From assembly GCA_033961575.1 (NCBI GenBank), contig CM066735.1, forward strand, positions 33,995,501-34,059,500: DNA of 64,000 nt. The letters are read 5' to 3'. The first letter of the stretch is position 1. Every line of letters begins with the position of its first letter. Shown piece after piece: positions 11,388 to 23,355 of this stretch. Both the position numbers and the translations under genes were made by a program. The notes under the pieces were generated by a model. It did not search any database and was not told where the DNA came from. It saw only the letters and a program-made list of their open reading frames with translations. Origin of the DNA: Aselliscus stoliczkanus (lineage: Eukaryota > Chordata > Mammalia > Chiroptera > Hipposideridae).

Positions 11388-12725
11388 GTACCTGATGTCA
11401 AGCCTTAGATACCTGATCTCTCAAGGATAAGAAATAGTATGTTGTGTTCCTTAAATAGCCTGTGTCAAATACCTGTTTTCTTGCTTAGGAATTTGACAGG
11501 ATTTACAGAGTCATCAATTCAAAGTTACAATTTCTGTCCATATGTAAAATTTCTGGCCTAATGTACAAACAGATGAAAACTTAATACCTTGGTGATAGAA
11601 GGAACATATTATTTGGATTCTCACCAGATACATCACATGCTTTCTAGTCTCTCTTCTAGATCCTCTCGTCTTCATTCTACTCTGTTCCCTCCCGCCTCCC
11701 CCCAACCCCCGCCCCGTCTTCAACCTGAGCAATAGTCTACCTATCTAAGGTAAATCCTAATAAGCCTGAGTATTTCACAGATTCTCCCTCAACACACCAT
11801 TTCTTCCCCCAGGTGCCAACTGAGTCCCAGGGGAAATGCTCAATCCTCTGTGACTATAGGTTGATGACAAGAAATGAATAAAAGCCAGTGGTCAACAAGA
11901 AATTCTTCCTGTGAGAGAGAGAACAAAGTTATAACTACTCATCTATTAACCCTTTTGTACTAAATATACAATCAATAGTTCTAGTGTTTCACAGATAAAA
12001 TATATGTATTATCCACTGGATACATTTTAAGCTTTTCATAGACTACTACCGAGATTTAGCATCTTCATATTACATTTTTTTTTCTGTCTGAAAGAGATGG
12101 AATTAGTCTGAATTATTAAGCCACATATGTAACAAGAAAAAGTATGGAAAACTTTTAGCTTTTCATTTTAGTTGGACAATCCCATAATAGAGTTTTCTGA
12201 TGATGACTATTTAGGCTGACTGTATAACTGCAATACATAAGAAGTGCATTCAACTATGCTGTTATCAGGTTGTACTTCCAGAGATCAGATTGAGAGGGTG
12301 ACATTGGTAAATGGGAATCTTCATACCTAAAAGATTATGTTAAGAGTCTGATAATCACCTTAGCCTTCATACATATCACAAGTGGCATCCCAAAATACTC
12401 AAGGGTAAAGCAACAGTACAGTACAGGTCGCCTACATCTGTGGGATTTTGATTGGATATCATTTACATAGCACTGTCCCTACCCCTACTTTCAGTAGAAA
12501 TTTCTGCTTTAAATATGTATTCCCTCTTTTTCTGTGATATTATTCAGATTTATATCTTTGAAAATATATACAAAACAAACTTGAGTTTGAAGTTAGCTCA
12601 GTATAGTGACAGCCATGTTCTATTTCAGAAGTTTAAGTCATTAGGCTTTAGATAAAAGGTTTAGAGAAGAATCATTAAAAGAGCACATTGTTTGTTTTAG
12701 ACTCAGCACATTGTTTAAATAGATC
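11387..12725. other. Unassigned sequence
   Basis: No gene or named repeat recognised. A C-rich patch lies at about 11685-11715. Confidence 0.4.
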
Positions 12726-12945
12726 ATTAACTATGCTATGAAAGTCCATAATGGGCACTCAATAAATATTTGTCGAATGGAATTGGAAGTTATAATAGGC
12801 TTGTCATTTGGTTTAAAAGTAAAGTACAACAATGTTCTTTTGGCCCCAGTTTCTTCATCTGTAGTGTTAGAGATACCTACTGGAGGATTATAAGTCCTTT
12901 CAAGAAGTATCCTCATGTTGTCTGCTCTTTGTAGGCAATGCAAAT
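12726..12945. mobile_element. Possible MIR/L2 remnants
   Basis: GGGCACTCAATAAATATTTG followed by TCGAATGG resembles an L2/MIR 3' end in plus orientation. CCCAGTTTCTTCATCTGTAG then resembles antisense MIR core. Both are short and diverged. Confidence 0.4.
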
Positions 12946-14103
12946 CATTCTGGATTCAGTGTCAGCAACACTGAAAGTAGAAAGGGGAGCCATGGTGAGT
13001 AGACAAGCACTCAGGGCATTTCAGCTCAAGAAACGGAGGTTGACTCATTTCTGGCCCTCTTTCTTATAGATCTAGTTCAGACTTCAAAAACCTGTTAAAC
13101 TCATTTAATAAAAGGAGATAAGCATAGAATTGTTCAGTTTGCTAGTGTAGTTGAAAACTGAATTGATATTTTAAATAAATGGATTGGGTATTTTAAACCT
13201 AAAACCTCTAATTAGTAATGAACATAAAGTTTGTGTAGAATATTCAACAATCAATAGAATTGCATAGTTTTGATTCTACATAGACTTTTAAAATATCTTC
13301 TTACTATGTAATGACTTAAATAAAACATACCTAGTGATTCACATGATTATACCTAAATCTGTCCTATTCAAAAAGCATAAATATAATATATATCATCTGA
13401 AGGGCATAACTCTAGATATACTTACTCTTTATTTAATATGCATGCTTATAATAATCACTTAACTGTTTTCCATTTGGCCAATAATATTTTCTATTCTAAA
13501 ATTATATAACAAATACAACTTTGAGGCAAATTCCCTTAGATGGAACCCATTCAGAATTCAGCCTTGAAATCTTATAAAACTGCTTTGAATTATAGAACCC
13601 CAAAAAAGGCATAGTGAACACTTTCAAGTTAGCCTGCAATTAACTAATTGCTAGATGATTCACTTAAATTAGAATACTCCCTGTTTCTCAGCTACTGAGA
13701 ATCACTCTTTTACCATGATTATGACAGGAAAGTATTAGGATTTAGTTTATGATCCCGAAAAGAGGAGTGGCTAGAGGAACCTTCAAATGAGAACACTTTA
13801 ATGGGGCAGGTGCTGAGTGTTAAAGGAAATTCAGCCAAAAAGCAAGAACAGGACAGTAGGTGTGTTAACTTGTGGAATCAGAAAAGTCTAACCAAAGAAA
13901 TGGAATGTTTGCTGGAGAGATAGAGGAAATCCATAGTTAGAGATCCAGCCCTTGGCACAGTAAATATTAGAGAAAGTTTGTTATCACGTAGCAAGTCCAT
14001 ATTCTAAAGTAGCAAATGTATATTTAGTATTTATATCAAAAGGTCTCAGCCCCTAGGTTTCTTCCTTTAAGGATTATATTTTATTGTTTTTAGTATGGTT
14101 TTC

Positions 14104-14105
<2 letters not shown>
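12946..14105. other. Unassigned AT-rich DNA
   Basis: No gene, RNA or named repeat recognised. Confidence 0.4.

Positions 14106-14163
<58 letters not shown>
14106..14163 (+). repeat. (GA)n microsatellite
   Basis: An uninterrupted run of about 29 GA units, followed by an ACACACATACA-type stretch. Confidence 0.95.
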
Positions 14164-14165
<2 letters not shown>

Positions 14166-16205
14166 ACACATACATGCAGAAGGGAAGGAGGATACATTAA
14201 AAAAAAATTATGTACTGACACAAAAGTGAAACATTTGGGACTTTTTTCAGAGACTTCAAATACACCTTATAAGACTATGTGATTGTCCTGAATTGCTGAA
14301 TTGACAATAATCTGAGTCTTCTGGTTCTTCAATCTATTTTGAAGATCTAGGAATCATTTTGGAAATGGGTGTCATTGGAAACAGTCTGTAATATGAAGGG
14401 AAGAGATGCATTTGGAAGTACAGCTTTGAAGGTAGTGGGTGGGAGAAGTCGACATACCTCTCAGAAGAGGAAGAAAGTCACGTGTTGGGAAGGAGGATGA
14501 TAGCCTACACTATATTATAGCCCTCACAGGAGCACTAACATAGGAATAATGGTGGAGTCGGCAATAGTTTTGATGAATGTAGCTGTAAAAGCAGGAAATT
14601 AAGAGAAAGGATGTTTGGAGGCTGGAAAGAGCCTATATTCACTGAGGTAATAATAATATGTTTGTTTACTGTGATTGGCAGTTGGACACTTTGTAGACAT
14701 AGAATCAATTATGATTGTTTCCTTTTGATAGAAAGATTAAGATACAGTTACTCTTTCCAGGTCAGAAAATCTAGAATCGGACAGTTTGGGTTTTTCCAGA
14801 ACAGTACACTGAGAATTTCCCACCTGAAACTCTTTGCTTAAAGGTGAAAAAGGCATTAAAGATGCAATAGGTGGTTGTAACAAATGTATGCAAATTACAT
14901 TATGATGGAAATTGGGTCTCTAAGATTTTTCTCATTAAGAGAAGGGCCAACAATTAGTAAGTATAAAACACATCATGTCTGCAGTTTGATATATTCCCTG
15001 TCTCGGTGCCACTTAAGGTGATCTGTGAGCAAGTGATAGCATTCTCTTCATCTGTGTGATCAACTGTCTCTAATTATGGTATAAAATCACTTGAAAGGAT
15101 GTGTATTGCCTTCTTAATATTTAATTAGATTTTTTAAATCAGCATTCTCTAATGGTAATGTACACATATTATGACTGCTAGAGCTAACTGAGAGGCCCCA
15201 GATGGGTCTAAAGGTGTGCTTGACACTAGCCATGATAGTCTGTTTTGATGTTTTATCAGTTGTATCTTGTTTTAGAACATTGTTGAGTACATCTGACAGC
15301 ACTTTTGACACGTGTTACCCTCCATCCCCAAAGGCTTTTCGTTACTGTTCTTTGAGGAGGCATTTAGGGATATGAAAAATACTAACGAGCAGGGATCTTT
15401 ACCCCATGGCAACATTTTTCTGTTCCTTCAGCAGAATTTCTCACTTGAGTGATGTGGTATAATTTCATTTCCCACAAGAGTTGAAATTTATTTGATATTA
15501 ATTTTAAAGAGCTAGAACTTTTAGCCATAAAGACAACAGAAGCCAAAACACCTAAGACAAAGCTATATTTTCACTGTTGTTTATTCAGAAGTTCCTGGAA
15601 TGAGTGCTTCAGTAAATGGGATAAAGGGGGAAATAGATGTCTGAGTGATTCCCACAAATTTTGCAAAACCTCCGAATATCTGAAATAGAACACAGCAATT
15701 GCTCTACCGGGAAGAGAAATGTCCTTCCTGCTGTAAATCTTTACTGCCCATGACTTCGTAGCCCATTTGTCAGTCTATGCTTTCCTATAACTATTTTAAC
15801 TCTGAAAAAATATCTGCAGGGCTGAAAACTTATTAAAACTCCCTGCGTGGAGTAAGTGTACTGCCTACGGTGTTCTATGGAGCTGCAAAAAGAGAGGATG
15901 CTGGCACTGCCCCTACAGGCAATAAATCTAATGAGAGCCACAGGCAAATTAAAAGGACTATGTGTGTATAACATAAGTGACCAAATAATAGTAAAGATAC
16001 CTACATTCATAAAATAGGCTGAATGCACAGTTTGCCATCAGGTTAGCGAGCTGTGTTACACCAAGAACAGGACATACACGATCCCTGCTGCTGCTAATGA
16101 TAACGATCACTGAAATCCTCTGTGTACTAGAAAATCTATATACCTCATATTGGATCTTTACCATAGCACCATAAAATAGTACAATCATCAATTGGTAGAG
16201 GAGAA
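14164..16205. other. Unassigned sequence
   Basis: No gene or named repeat recognised. Open frames of 60-95 codons on both strands (for example 15741-16028 minus) have no recognisable protein features. Confidence 0.4.
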
Positions 16206-16467
16206 GGTAAGTTTCTTTTTTTTTAACTGTCTTTATTTCTTAAAAGCAGTTTAAGGTTCACAGAAAAATTGAGGGGCATGTACAGAGATTCCCATATCTC
16301 CCCTGCCTTAACATATGCATAGACTCCCCTATTATCAACACCCCCCACCAGAGGGGTGCATTTGTTACAACTGATGAACCTACCTGGACACATTAATATC
16401 ACCCAAAGTCCATAGTCTACATTAGGGTTTACTCTTGGTGTTGTGTCTTTTGTGGTTTGGACAAAGA

Positions 16468-16711
16468 CAAAGGTTGCCAAAAAAATGTATACACATTCTA
16501 CGCCATGAAACCTGTATTAATATTGTAATACTCAATGCTTGTACATACCAATAACAAAAGATGAGTACAAGTCACGTTTGACTTCTGCAATTACAAGAGG
16601 AGCTCAAAGTGGTTACCATCAGCCTTCAGATGTTTCTGATTACAGAGAACTATTGCTTGAGCAAGGCTGACCAAATTGTCCATTTGAATACATTTTTTTT
16701 GGCACCCCGGG
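16468..16711 (-). mobile_element. 244-bp nonautonomous Tc1/mariner-type element, copy 2
   Basis: Same element as the one at 5.8 kb, on the opposite strand. The minus-strand 5' end reads CCCGGGGTGCCAAAAAAAA; the other end reads GTTGCCAAAAAAATGTATAC on the plus strand. The right flank is TA (16712-16713) and the left flank is GA (16466-16467), consistent with a mutated TA. Removing the element restores L1 3' UTR wording (GGTTTGGACAAA joined to TATAATGACA). Minus-strand 16671-16591 encodes 26 residues ending DGNHFELLL and then TAA, parallel to copy 1. Confidence 0.75.
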
Positions 16712-17784
16712 TATATAATGACATATAGCCATCATTATATTTATAATTTTCTCTTATGTAATATACTGGCTTCTTTCACTTAGTAATATTCATTTTAGTT
16801 TCTTCCATGTTGCTTCATGCCTTGATAGCTCTTTTTTTTTTTTTTTTAAGCACTGAATAATATCCCATTGCCTGGATTTGCTACAGTTTATTTATCTTCT
16901 GAAGGACATCTTGGCTGCTTCCAAGTTTTGATAACTAAGAATAAAGCTGCTATAAACATCTATGAGCAGGTTTTTGTGTGGATATAAGTATGAACTCCTT
17001 CGGGTAAATACTAAGAAGCATGATTGCTGGATTATATGTTAAGAGAATGCTTAGTTTTGTAAGCAACCACCTAATTGTCTTTCAAAGTATCCCTACTTTT
17101 TTGCATTCTGGTGAGCAATGAATGAGGGTTCCTGTTGCTCCATAACCTCCCCAGCATTTGATGTCATCAATGTTCAGATTTTAGCCATTCTAATAGGTGT
17201 GCATTGGTATTTCATTGTTGTTTTAATTTGCATTTCCTTGAAGACATATGATATGGAGCATTTTTTCATATGCTTCTTTGCTATCTATATATCTTCTTTG
17301 GTGAGGTCATTGGCCCATTTTTTAATCAGGTTGTTTGCTTTCTTCTCTTTGTGTTTTGAGAGTTCTTTGTATATGTGAAGTAATGGTCCTTTATCAGATA
17401 TGTCTTTTGCAAATATTTTCTCCCAGTCTGTGTCTTATGTTCTTATTCTCTTGACATTGTCTTTCACAGAGCAGAAGTTTTTAATTTTAATGAAGTTTAG
17501 CTTTTCAATTCTTCCTTTCATGTGTCATGCCTTTGGTGTTGTATCTAAAAAGTCATAGCTATATCCAAGTTCATCTAGGTCTTCTACTATGTTATAATCT
17601 AGGAGTTTCATAGTTTGTATTTTAGATTTAGGTTGTGATCAGTGTTTTTTTGTTTTTGTTTTTTGATTTTGTGTTTAAAAAAAATTAATAGAGAAGAACA
17701 CAGAAATAAATTATGAGATTACTTCCCTGTAGGGATGGCCTCAGCATAACCTTCAGCAAACCTGTGTTTTAAAACCCCTCTCAT

Positions 17785-17900
17785 TTCTTCCTTCCTTCCT
17801 TTTTTCCTTCCTTCCTTCCTTCCTTCCTTCCTTCTTCCCAACTTTCCTCCCTCCCTCCCTCCCTTCCTTCCTTACTTTCTTCCCTTTTTTTTTTTTTTTT
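17785..17900 (+). repeat. (TTCC)n/(CCCT)n pyrimidine microsatellite
   Basis: TTCC units give way to CCCT units, then TTCC again, then a 16-17 base T run. The tract lies inside the antisense L1 region. Confidence 0.9.
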
Positions 17901-18030
17901 GTGCAAGGTTTAAGGTGTGTCTAGATTCACTTTTTTGCATATGGATATTCTGTTGTTACAGCACCATTTGTTGAAAAGATGATCTTTGCTTCATTGTATT
18001 GCTTTTGCTCCTGTGTCAAAGATCAGTTTA

Positions 18031-18440
18031 CTATAAAAAAATAAGATTTTTTATTTGTTTGTTTGAATAAATACTTATTTTTATTACAGCAATACATGCA
18101 CATGGTTTAAAAGCCAAATAATGCTAAAACATTCACGAACAAGGCAGAGATCCCTGCACCAAACCCCCTCACAAACCCATCCTGCTTCTCATAGACAGTT
18201 CCTTCAACATCTCTTGGCTCTTGATTCAGGGATTTACCTGTGGATTTCTACATAATTATGGGAATTCCACTTCCACTCTCTCTTGAATCATCCGTTTTAG
18301 ATATTACCTAGTGACTTCCTATTATGATAAATGAAGATTTTAGCTTTGTTCACACCCCTCTTTTCACCTCCATCTTTCTACTATAGTTTTAATGCAATTT
18401 AAGTGAAATCCATATTTGGGCTTTTTATTATTATGATAAC
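18031..18440. other. Possible LINE 3' UTR remnant
   Basis: The wording (ATTACAGCAATACATGCACA, then CACATGGTTTAAAAGCCAAA) resembles antisense 3' UTRs of old L1-type elements. It is diverged and I cannot place it in a family. Confidence 0.3.
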
Positions 18441-18782
18441 ATAAATATTGTTCACTGCTGAGCTAATACCAATTGTTTCATTTTTTAATTTGAATTTATC
18501 GTTAAATCTTCCCACCCTGCCAACCACTTTAAAACAACTCTTGAATTTTCCACATAATCAACTCTGTCAGAATGATCAGTCATTTTCTTTTTTTCCCAGC
18601 CCCTCCCCGCCCCCTGCTGATACACCTCCTATCTGAAGTCTCCACCTTTCTGCTCCATCTGGACTGGTGGTGCTGGCTTTCTAGCCTCTGCTTCTTGGTT
18701 CTGTTCTTGAGCTAAGAACTTCTTATTTCATCCCCTCAGGAGTCACCTCAGCCTCCCACCTGCTAAGTTTCCAATGGGTATC
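18441..18782. other. Pyrimidine-rich unassigned sequence
   Basis: Rich in C and T on the plus strand (for example 18585-18620). No gene or named repeat recognised. Confidence 0.35.
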
Positions 18783-18784
18783 TA

Positions 18785-18865
18785 TTGGGTTGTTGGAAAA
18801 GTCATGACGCACTTTTTCTATGTTTTTCTTTGCAAAAATGCATCATGGCTTTTCTGACAACCCAA
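18785..18865. mobile_element. 81-bp mariner MITE
   Basis: The element begins TTGGGTTGTTGGAAAAGTCA and ends TTTTCTGACAACCCAA. The two halves are near-complete inverted repeats with arms over 30 bp, and TA flanks both ends (18783-18784, 18866-18867). The reverse complement of its right arm matches the left end of the 1269-bp mariner at 28349 for about 27 bases. It is therefore a nonautonomous derivative of that mariner family, built like primate MADE1 is to Hsmar1. Confidence 0.9.
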
Positions 18866-18867
18866 TA

Positions 18868-19920
18868 TTTCCTGGATTCCATGTCTCCTGTCTTGGTTTC
18901 TTTGTCTTTGTAGGGCACCTCCTGCCTTAGCTTCCAGACAAAGTTGTAAGGAGGTAACTATAAAAAAAATAAGATTTTAAGAGGCAAATTTACTTAACAG
19001 AGGTCACCCTGACAGTTTACCATTGTCAAAGCCAGATTTTAACTCAGGCTGTCTATTTACTACTCTATATTGCTTCCACGTTATGCATCATTTGCAATCA
19101 ATAAATAATGATTAGAGAGATTCTCACCAATTTGACAAAGTTACGTGATAAACTAAAGGATAACAAAGTGGTGTCTAGTTTCTTTTATGATAGACAGACC
19201 CAGTGTACAATAATATCTGGCACTACTTAAATAATTTTATCAGTGTAATCTTGGAACTGTTCTTAATATTACATGCTAATGATTAAACCACTGTATTGAT
19301 ATTCATTATGTCATTGGCCCATTGATAGATATGTTTATGATATGTCTAACATTTCCACTGAAAGCTTTCTAATAACTACCTTGTCTATATTCTCTTAGTG
19401 CGTACCACAATACTGAGCATAGGAAAGCTTTCTAACATATGTTAAACCAAACTGAATTGAAGATAGGATATCTAAGCAGAGACTCTTTAACTAATTTGAT
19501 CAAGTGCAACATTGATTTTCCTAGAACATAGCAATCCTTGGTTCACTCTCTAGAAGCAATAGATGCCAATGAATATGTCAAAAAGTTGCTTACTGAAGAG
19601 ATTTAGGTCAATAGTAATCACACAGGATTGAAGAAAGATTTTTAACCTTATCTTTGTTATTTATCTTATTAGACTTATTGTTAGTTTCATCCACAGGACA
19701 AGTCATTAAATACTATTTTTTAAGTCTGAACCTATATGTGGGTATTACATTTCCTGGAATAGAGGTTACAGAAGCAAGATCAATTGTTAGGTCAAAAAAT
19801 GTCACCATGTGGAAACACTGAAAAATAAGTTTTTTGAAGAAATATATTCTGTAGATAGGAGTATATTCATATCAGCCTGCCAGTTCTCCCAGAATAAATT
19901 CTTTAATTTAATACAGTAGC
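18868..19920. other. Unassigned, with a possible MIR fragment
   Basis: Around 18990-19085, wording such as CCAGATTTTAACTCAGGCTG resembles the 3' part of a MIR in plus orientation. The rest holds nothing I recognise. Confidence 0.35.
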
Positions 19921-19924
19921 AATC

Positions 19925-20334
19925 TGAATTCATTCATTTAACAAATATGTACTGTGAGTTGACTGGGTACCAGTCAGTATTCTGAGCATGGTGTTTTGCA
20001 GCGTACAAAACTTCATGGAGTTCATATTCTAGCAGTGGTAGAAAGGCAATAAAAATTAGTACCAAAGACTTATAAGTAAAATATTGACCGAGGAAATGGA
20101 TAAAAGCAAACCAGGGAGGAAAGATAAGGGTTTTGGGGAAAGGAGATCAGTGGAGGTCTCACTGAGGAGGTGACATTTGAGCAAAGACAGAGGGCATCGT
20201 GGTGCGAGCTATGTTGATGCTGAGAAACAGGCTTCAAGGCTGAGGGATGACCATGGCAAAGGCCCTGACTAGTGAGATGCCTGGTGTGTTTGAAAGGTTG
20301 CTGTTCAGTAAGAAGGAAACACTTGGAGGAGCAG

Positions 20335-20370
<36 letters not shown>

Positions 20371-20640
20371 TGGTGAAATTGAGAACCTGTTTCTGCATAT
20401 GTTGTGTTTGATCTATTTATCGGACATCCCAATGGAGATGACTAGGATTCAGTAGTAAGTATGAATCAGGAAGTCAGGAGAGAGGACCAGGATATGAACA
20501 TTTGGGCATCATCCACATTTAGATGGCATTTAAAGCAATAAGACTACTATTTCAGGCAAGAACGAAGCCTGGATAAAGCAGAGGTCTGAGGACAGAGCCT
20601 TGCAGTAGTCCTGTATTTAAAAAGGAATAAGAAATAGACT
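19925..20640 (+). mobile_element. Old mammal-wide repeat with embedded (GT)n
   Basis: It begins TTCATTCATTTAACAAATAT, then has a GGAGTTCATATTCTAGCAG phrase, a GAGGTGACATTTGAGCAAAG phrase and GCAAAGGCCCTGACTAG. This order of phrases is shared by many old L2-associated repeats in mammals. Copy divergence is high and I do not name a subfamily. Confidence 0.45.
20337..20368 (+). repeat. (GT)n microsatellite
   Basis: About 16 uninterrupted GT units followed by GGTGGTG. Confidence 0.95.
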
Positions 20641-21381
20641 TGGCAAAGAGGGTGGAAATAGGGAGTGAGGAAGGAGGAGGGAAAGGAGGAGAGTTCTATG
20701 TCCTAGAAGCCAAGTGTTTCAAAGTCAAAGGGAGCAATCAATCCTGTAGAGTGCTGCTGATCAAGGGAAAACTGACAACCAACCATTACATTTCACTGTG
20801 TGGAGTCATTAGTAACCTTGACAATAAAAATTTTATTCAAATGGTAGAAGTAAGAGCCTAGTTTCACTTGGATAATGATGTGAGGGGAGAGGAGGTAATT
20901 TAAGAAAAGGGAGTATGGACAACTTATTGAGGTACGGTGATGAAAGGAATGAAGTGGCTGCTAGAGATAAAACTGTTTAATATAAGAAATTAGAACATAT
21001 TTTTACACTGCATGAAAGAGTGAAGTAGATAGGAAAGCAATGTTGGTGCAGTAGGAAGCAGAACATAGTTGGTATGACATTTTAGGCAAGAGGAGATGGA
21101 TGGCTTCTAGTGCCTAAGCAGAGCACTAGGGGCCATGGGTTTACATGGGATCAGGGTAAATTTATCTGTAGTAAAAGCAGGAGGATAGATCATATGGACA
21201 CTGATGCCATTTGGGGGGTAGATGAGGTGGTGGGCATATCTGGAAGTTCTCTTCGATCACTATATTTTCACAGTGCATCAAAAAGCCAAGTCATTATCTG
21301 AGCACAAGGATGGGGAGGAAGTGCTGGACATGTAAGGAAGGAGGACGTGCTATAAATACAGCGTGATTGTTGAGTCCACTT
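20641..21381. other. Unassigned sequence
   Basis: Moderately purine-rich. No gene or named repeat recognised. Confidence 0.4.
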
Positions 21382-21396
21382 GAAATAAGTGGTCTT

Positions 21397-21795
21397 TTTT
21401 TTTTTTTTAAAGATTTTATTGGGGAATTGGGGGAGGGAAACAGACAAGTTGCTGTCTTTTTGTTCTTCAGTCTAGTTGTGGAGGACGTTGCTTCACTGGC
21501 CCATGTTGGTATCGTCATTGCGCTCTTCCTGGATGAGGCAGATCGGTCGCCAGCCTCTGGATGGTCACTCACCGCAGCTATTGGCAGCTCATGCAGGCTG
21601 CCGGCCGCTCACTGTAGCTTATGGCAGCCCACTGCAGCAGGGGCTGCAGCCTACACCAGGGCTCACAGCCCAGCTCCAGGTAGAGCTGTTGTTAGCTGCA
21701 GAGGGCAGTGTCACTGGCCCTCATATGTGGGATCCGAACAGGGGCTGCTGGCATCCCAAAACCAGCTCTTAACCAATGCGCCACTCGGCCAGCCC
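21397..21795 (-). mobile_element. Long-form SINE (~400 bp), copy 1
   Basis: A perfect 15-bp duplication (GAAATAAGTGGTCTT) flanks the element at 21382-21396 and 21796-21810. On the minus strand the first ~100 bases are the type A SINE head. About 290 further bases follow, running from CTGCAGCTAACAACAGCTCT to CCCCAATAAAATCTTT and an A tail. The 3' end carries AATAAA. The 166-codon plus-strand frame and the 92-codon minus-strand frame are shadows of this element. The extension matches the copy at 52.3 kb throughout, so this is a defined family. Copy 1 also has a GGTGAGT splice-donor-like site on the minus strand. Confidence 0.88.
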
Positions 21796-21810
21796 GAAAT
21801 AAGTGGTCTT

Positions 21811-23333
21811 AATTTAAATGGAAAACAGTTAGCATGGTTGAGCATTTTTTTCCCTAGCAGGTACTGAATAGACATCAAGCTGGAATTTACTAATGTTTGG
21901 ATTTTTCAGTCATGAAAAGTCATGAGAATGCAAGGAATGTGAAGGTGAGTGGAGGGAAGTGATTACAATGAAGGGCTATGAACTTTAAGTGTGGTAGGGA
22001 GAGAGAGATGAGAACATAAATTAGGCAAGGGACAGAAAAAGTGGGTTCACTAAATTATATCTCCTAGTGGGGTTAAATAACTGTTGGAGTCAGCTGCTTG
22101 AGGGAATGAGTTGGAAATATATGAAGTACTGGACAAAGAGACCAGTTTGACTTTGATATTAAGGATGTAATGCAATTGCTGGCAATGACAAGGTACACAC
22201 ACATATACACACACAGACACATACACACCTTGACCCAGTGGAGACTTGTCATGGTAGGTTGATGGAGAGGGGGTCAAGGGTCTTGGAGCTCACTATTGTA
22301 ATGGCTGTCTATGTAGATATTGACATCACCAAGAAGATTTTAGGATTAGTGGAGAGAGTAAGAGATGAGATAAGAACTCAAATATTTAAGAAGTGAAGAG
22401 GAGTGGACCCATGATGAATTGACTGCAATTGGATGAATATGGATGATGTGGTTTGGTAATGTGCATTTGAAAAGTCAAGAATTTCAGTGAGGATGGTAGA
22501 ATTATCTAGTAACAGCTATGAGGAGCATGGACAACTCCCACCTCCCAAATGCTGTGGTACAAGGGCTGTGGAGGAGAAGAGTCATCTTTGCACCTTGTAA
22601 AATAGTAATTACCCTTTTTTTTTTTCTCAATTTTTTTAGGCATTTCAAAAAGTGAACTATTCTTGATGAGGATAGGGCCGGGATCGGAGATAGGTGTCAG
22701 AAAGACTGATATGTCAACTGTGGTTAAAACATATTAGAGGGTGAGGAGAAGAGAAGGGAGAAGTCAAGAATAAGGCTATTATACAAGTCCAGATGAGATG
22801 TTATAAGAATCCAGGAGGAAGGGTTGCCATAGCAGGACATTTGGAGGAAAATCAAGAAAAACACTGTGTAAGGAAGGAATTCCAAGAAAATGGACAGCCT
22901 CAGATTCTCAGAAATCCCTAAAAACAATAAGGATGAGATGCCTTGTGTTGACCATTTACAGATCAAAAAAACTGAAGCATGTAGATATAAAATGATTAAT
23001 TCAAATTATATGCCTGATTACAGTGTGGTGCTTTTTTGACTTCCAGACAGTGCAATAGAAGAAAACACATAACCAAAGACCATCTGAATCCTGTTGTTTC
23101 TGTTCCTGGTTTTATCATCACTCTTATTGTTGTTATAATTACTAGCATGCTAATAAACCCTAACTTGAATAGAACGGGAAATTATTCTTGATTCTATTTC
23201 AGCATAATATGTATCATAAATTTGACAGAAAGCAAGAGGACACAATCAAAAAAAATATGAAAGTATAATCAGAGAGAACTGTTTGCACACTATATTTTAT
23301 GCTTGGTTTCAGAAAGTCATTTTTATTTCACCA
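21811..23333. other. Unassigned sequence
   Basis: Contains an interrupted CA-rich patch at 22195-22229 and a T run near 22615. No gene or named repeat recognised. Confidence 0.4.
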
Positions 23334-23355
23334 AACAATGATTTTACAGTGTCCA
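23334..23355 (+). repeat. 22-bp direct repeat, left copy
   Basis: An identical 22-base word, starting AACAATGATT and ending CAGTGTCCA, occurs here and at 23969. Between them lie 613 bases of unidentified sequence with no A tail at the right edge. Confidence 0.85.

Larger units (their letters stand above)
16210..18030 (-). mobile_element. Old antisense L1, 3' UTR and ORF2 end, interrupted
   Basis: The plus strand runs backwards through an L1. First comes the 3' UTR (GTTCACAGAAAAATTGAG, then GGTTTGGACAAA, then TATAATGACATATAG). The ORF2 end follows from about 17130 (CATTCTAATAGGTGTGCATT, then TTTGCATTTCCTTG, then TCTTTTGCAAATATTTTCTCCC). A further piece at 17905-18030 contains CACCATTTGTTGAAAAGATG. 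Pyrimidine microsatellites at 17785-17900 separate the last two parts, and a 244-bp mariner-type element interrupts the 3' UTR at 16468. All frames are broken. Confidence 0.75.

Noticed and set aside
20070..20432. 120-codon minus-strand frame with histidine-threonine repeats
   Set aside because: The repeat is the (GT)n microsatellite read in reverse. The remainder lies in an old interspersed repeat.
21367..21867. 166-codon plus-strand frame
   Set aside because: It runs antisense through a long-form SINE; a similar frame recurs across the second copy at 52.4 kb. No known domain.
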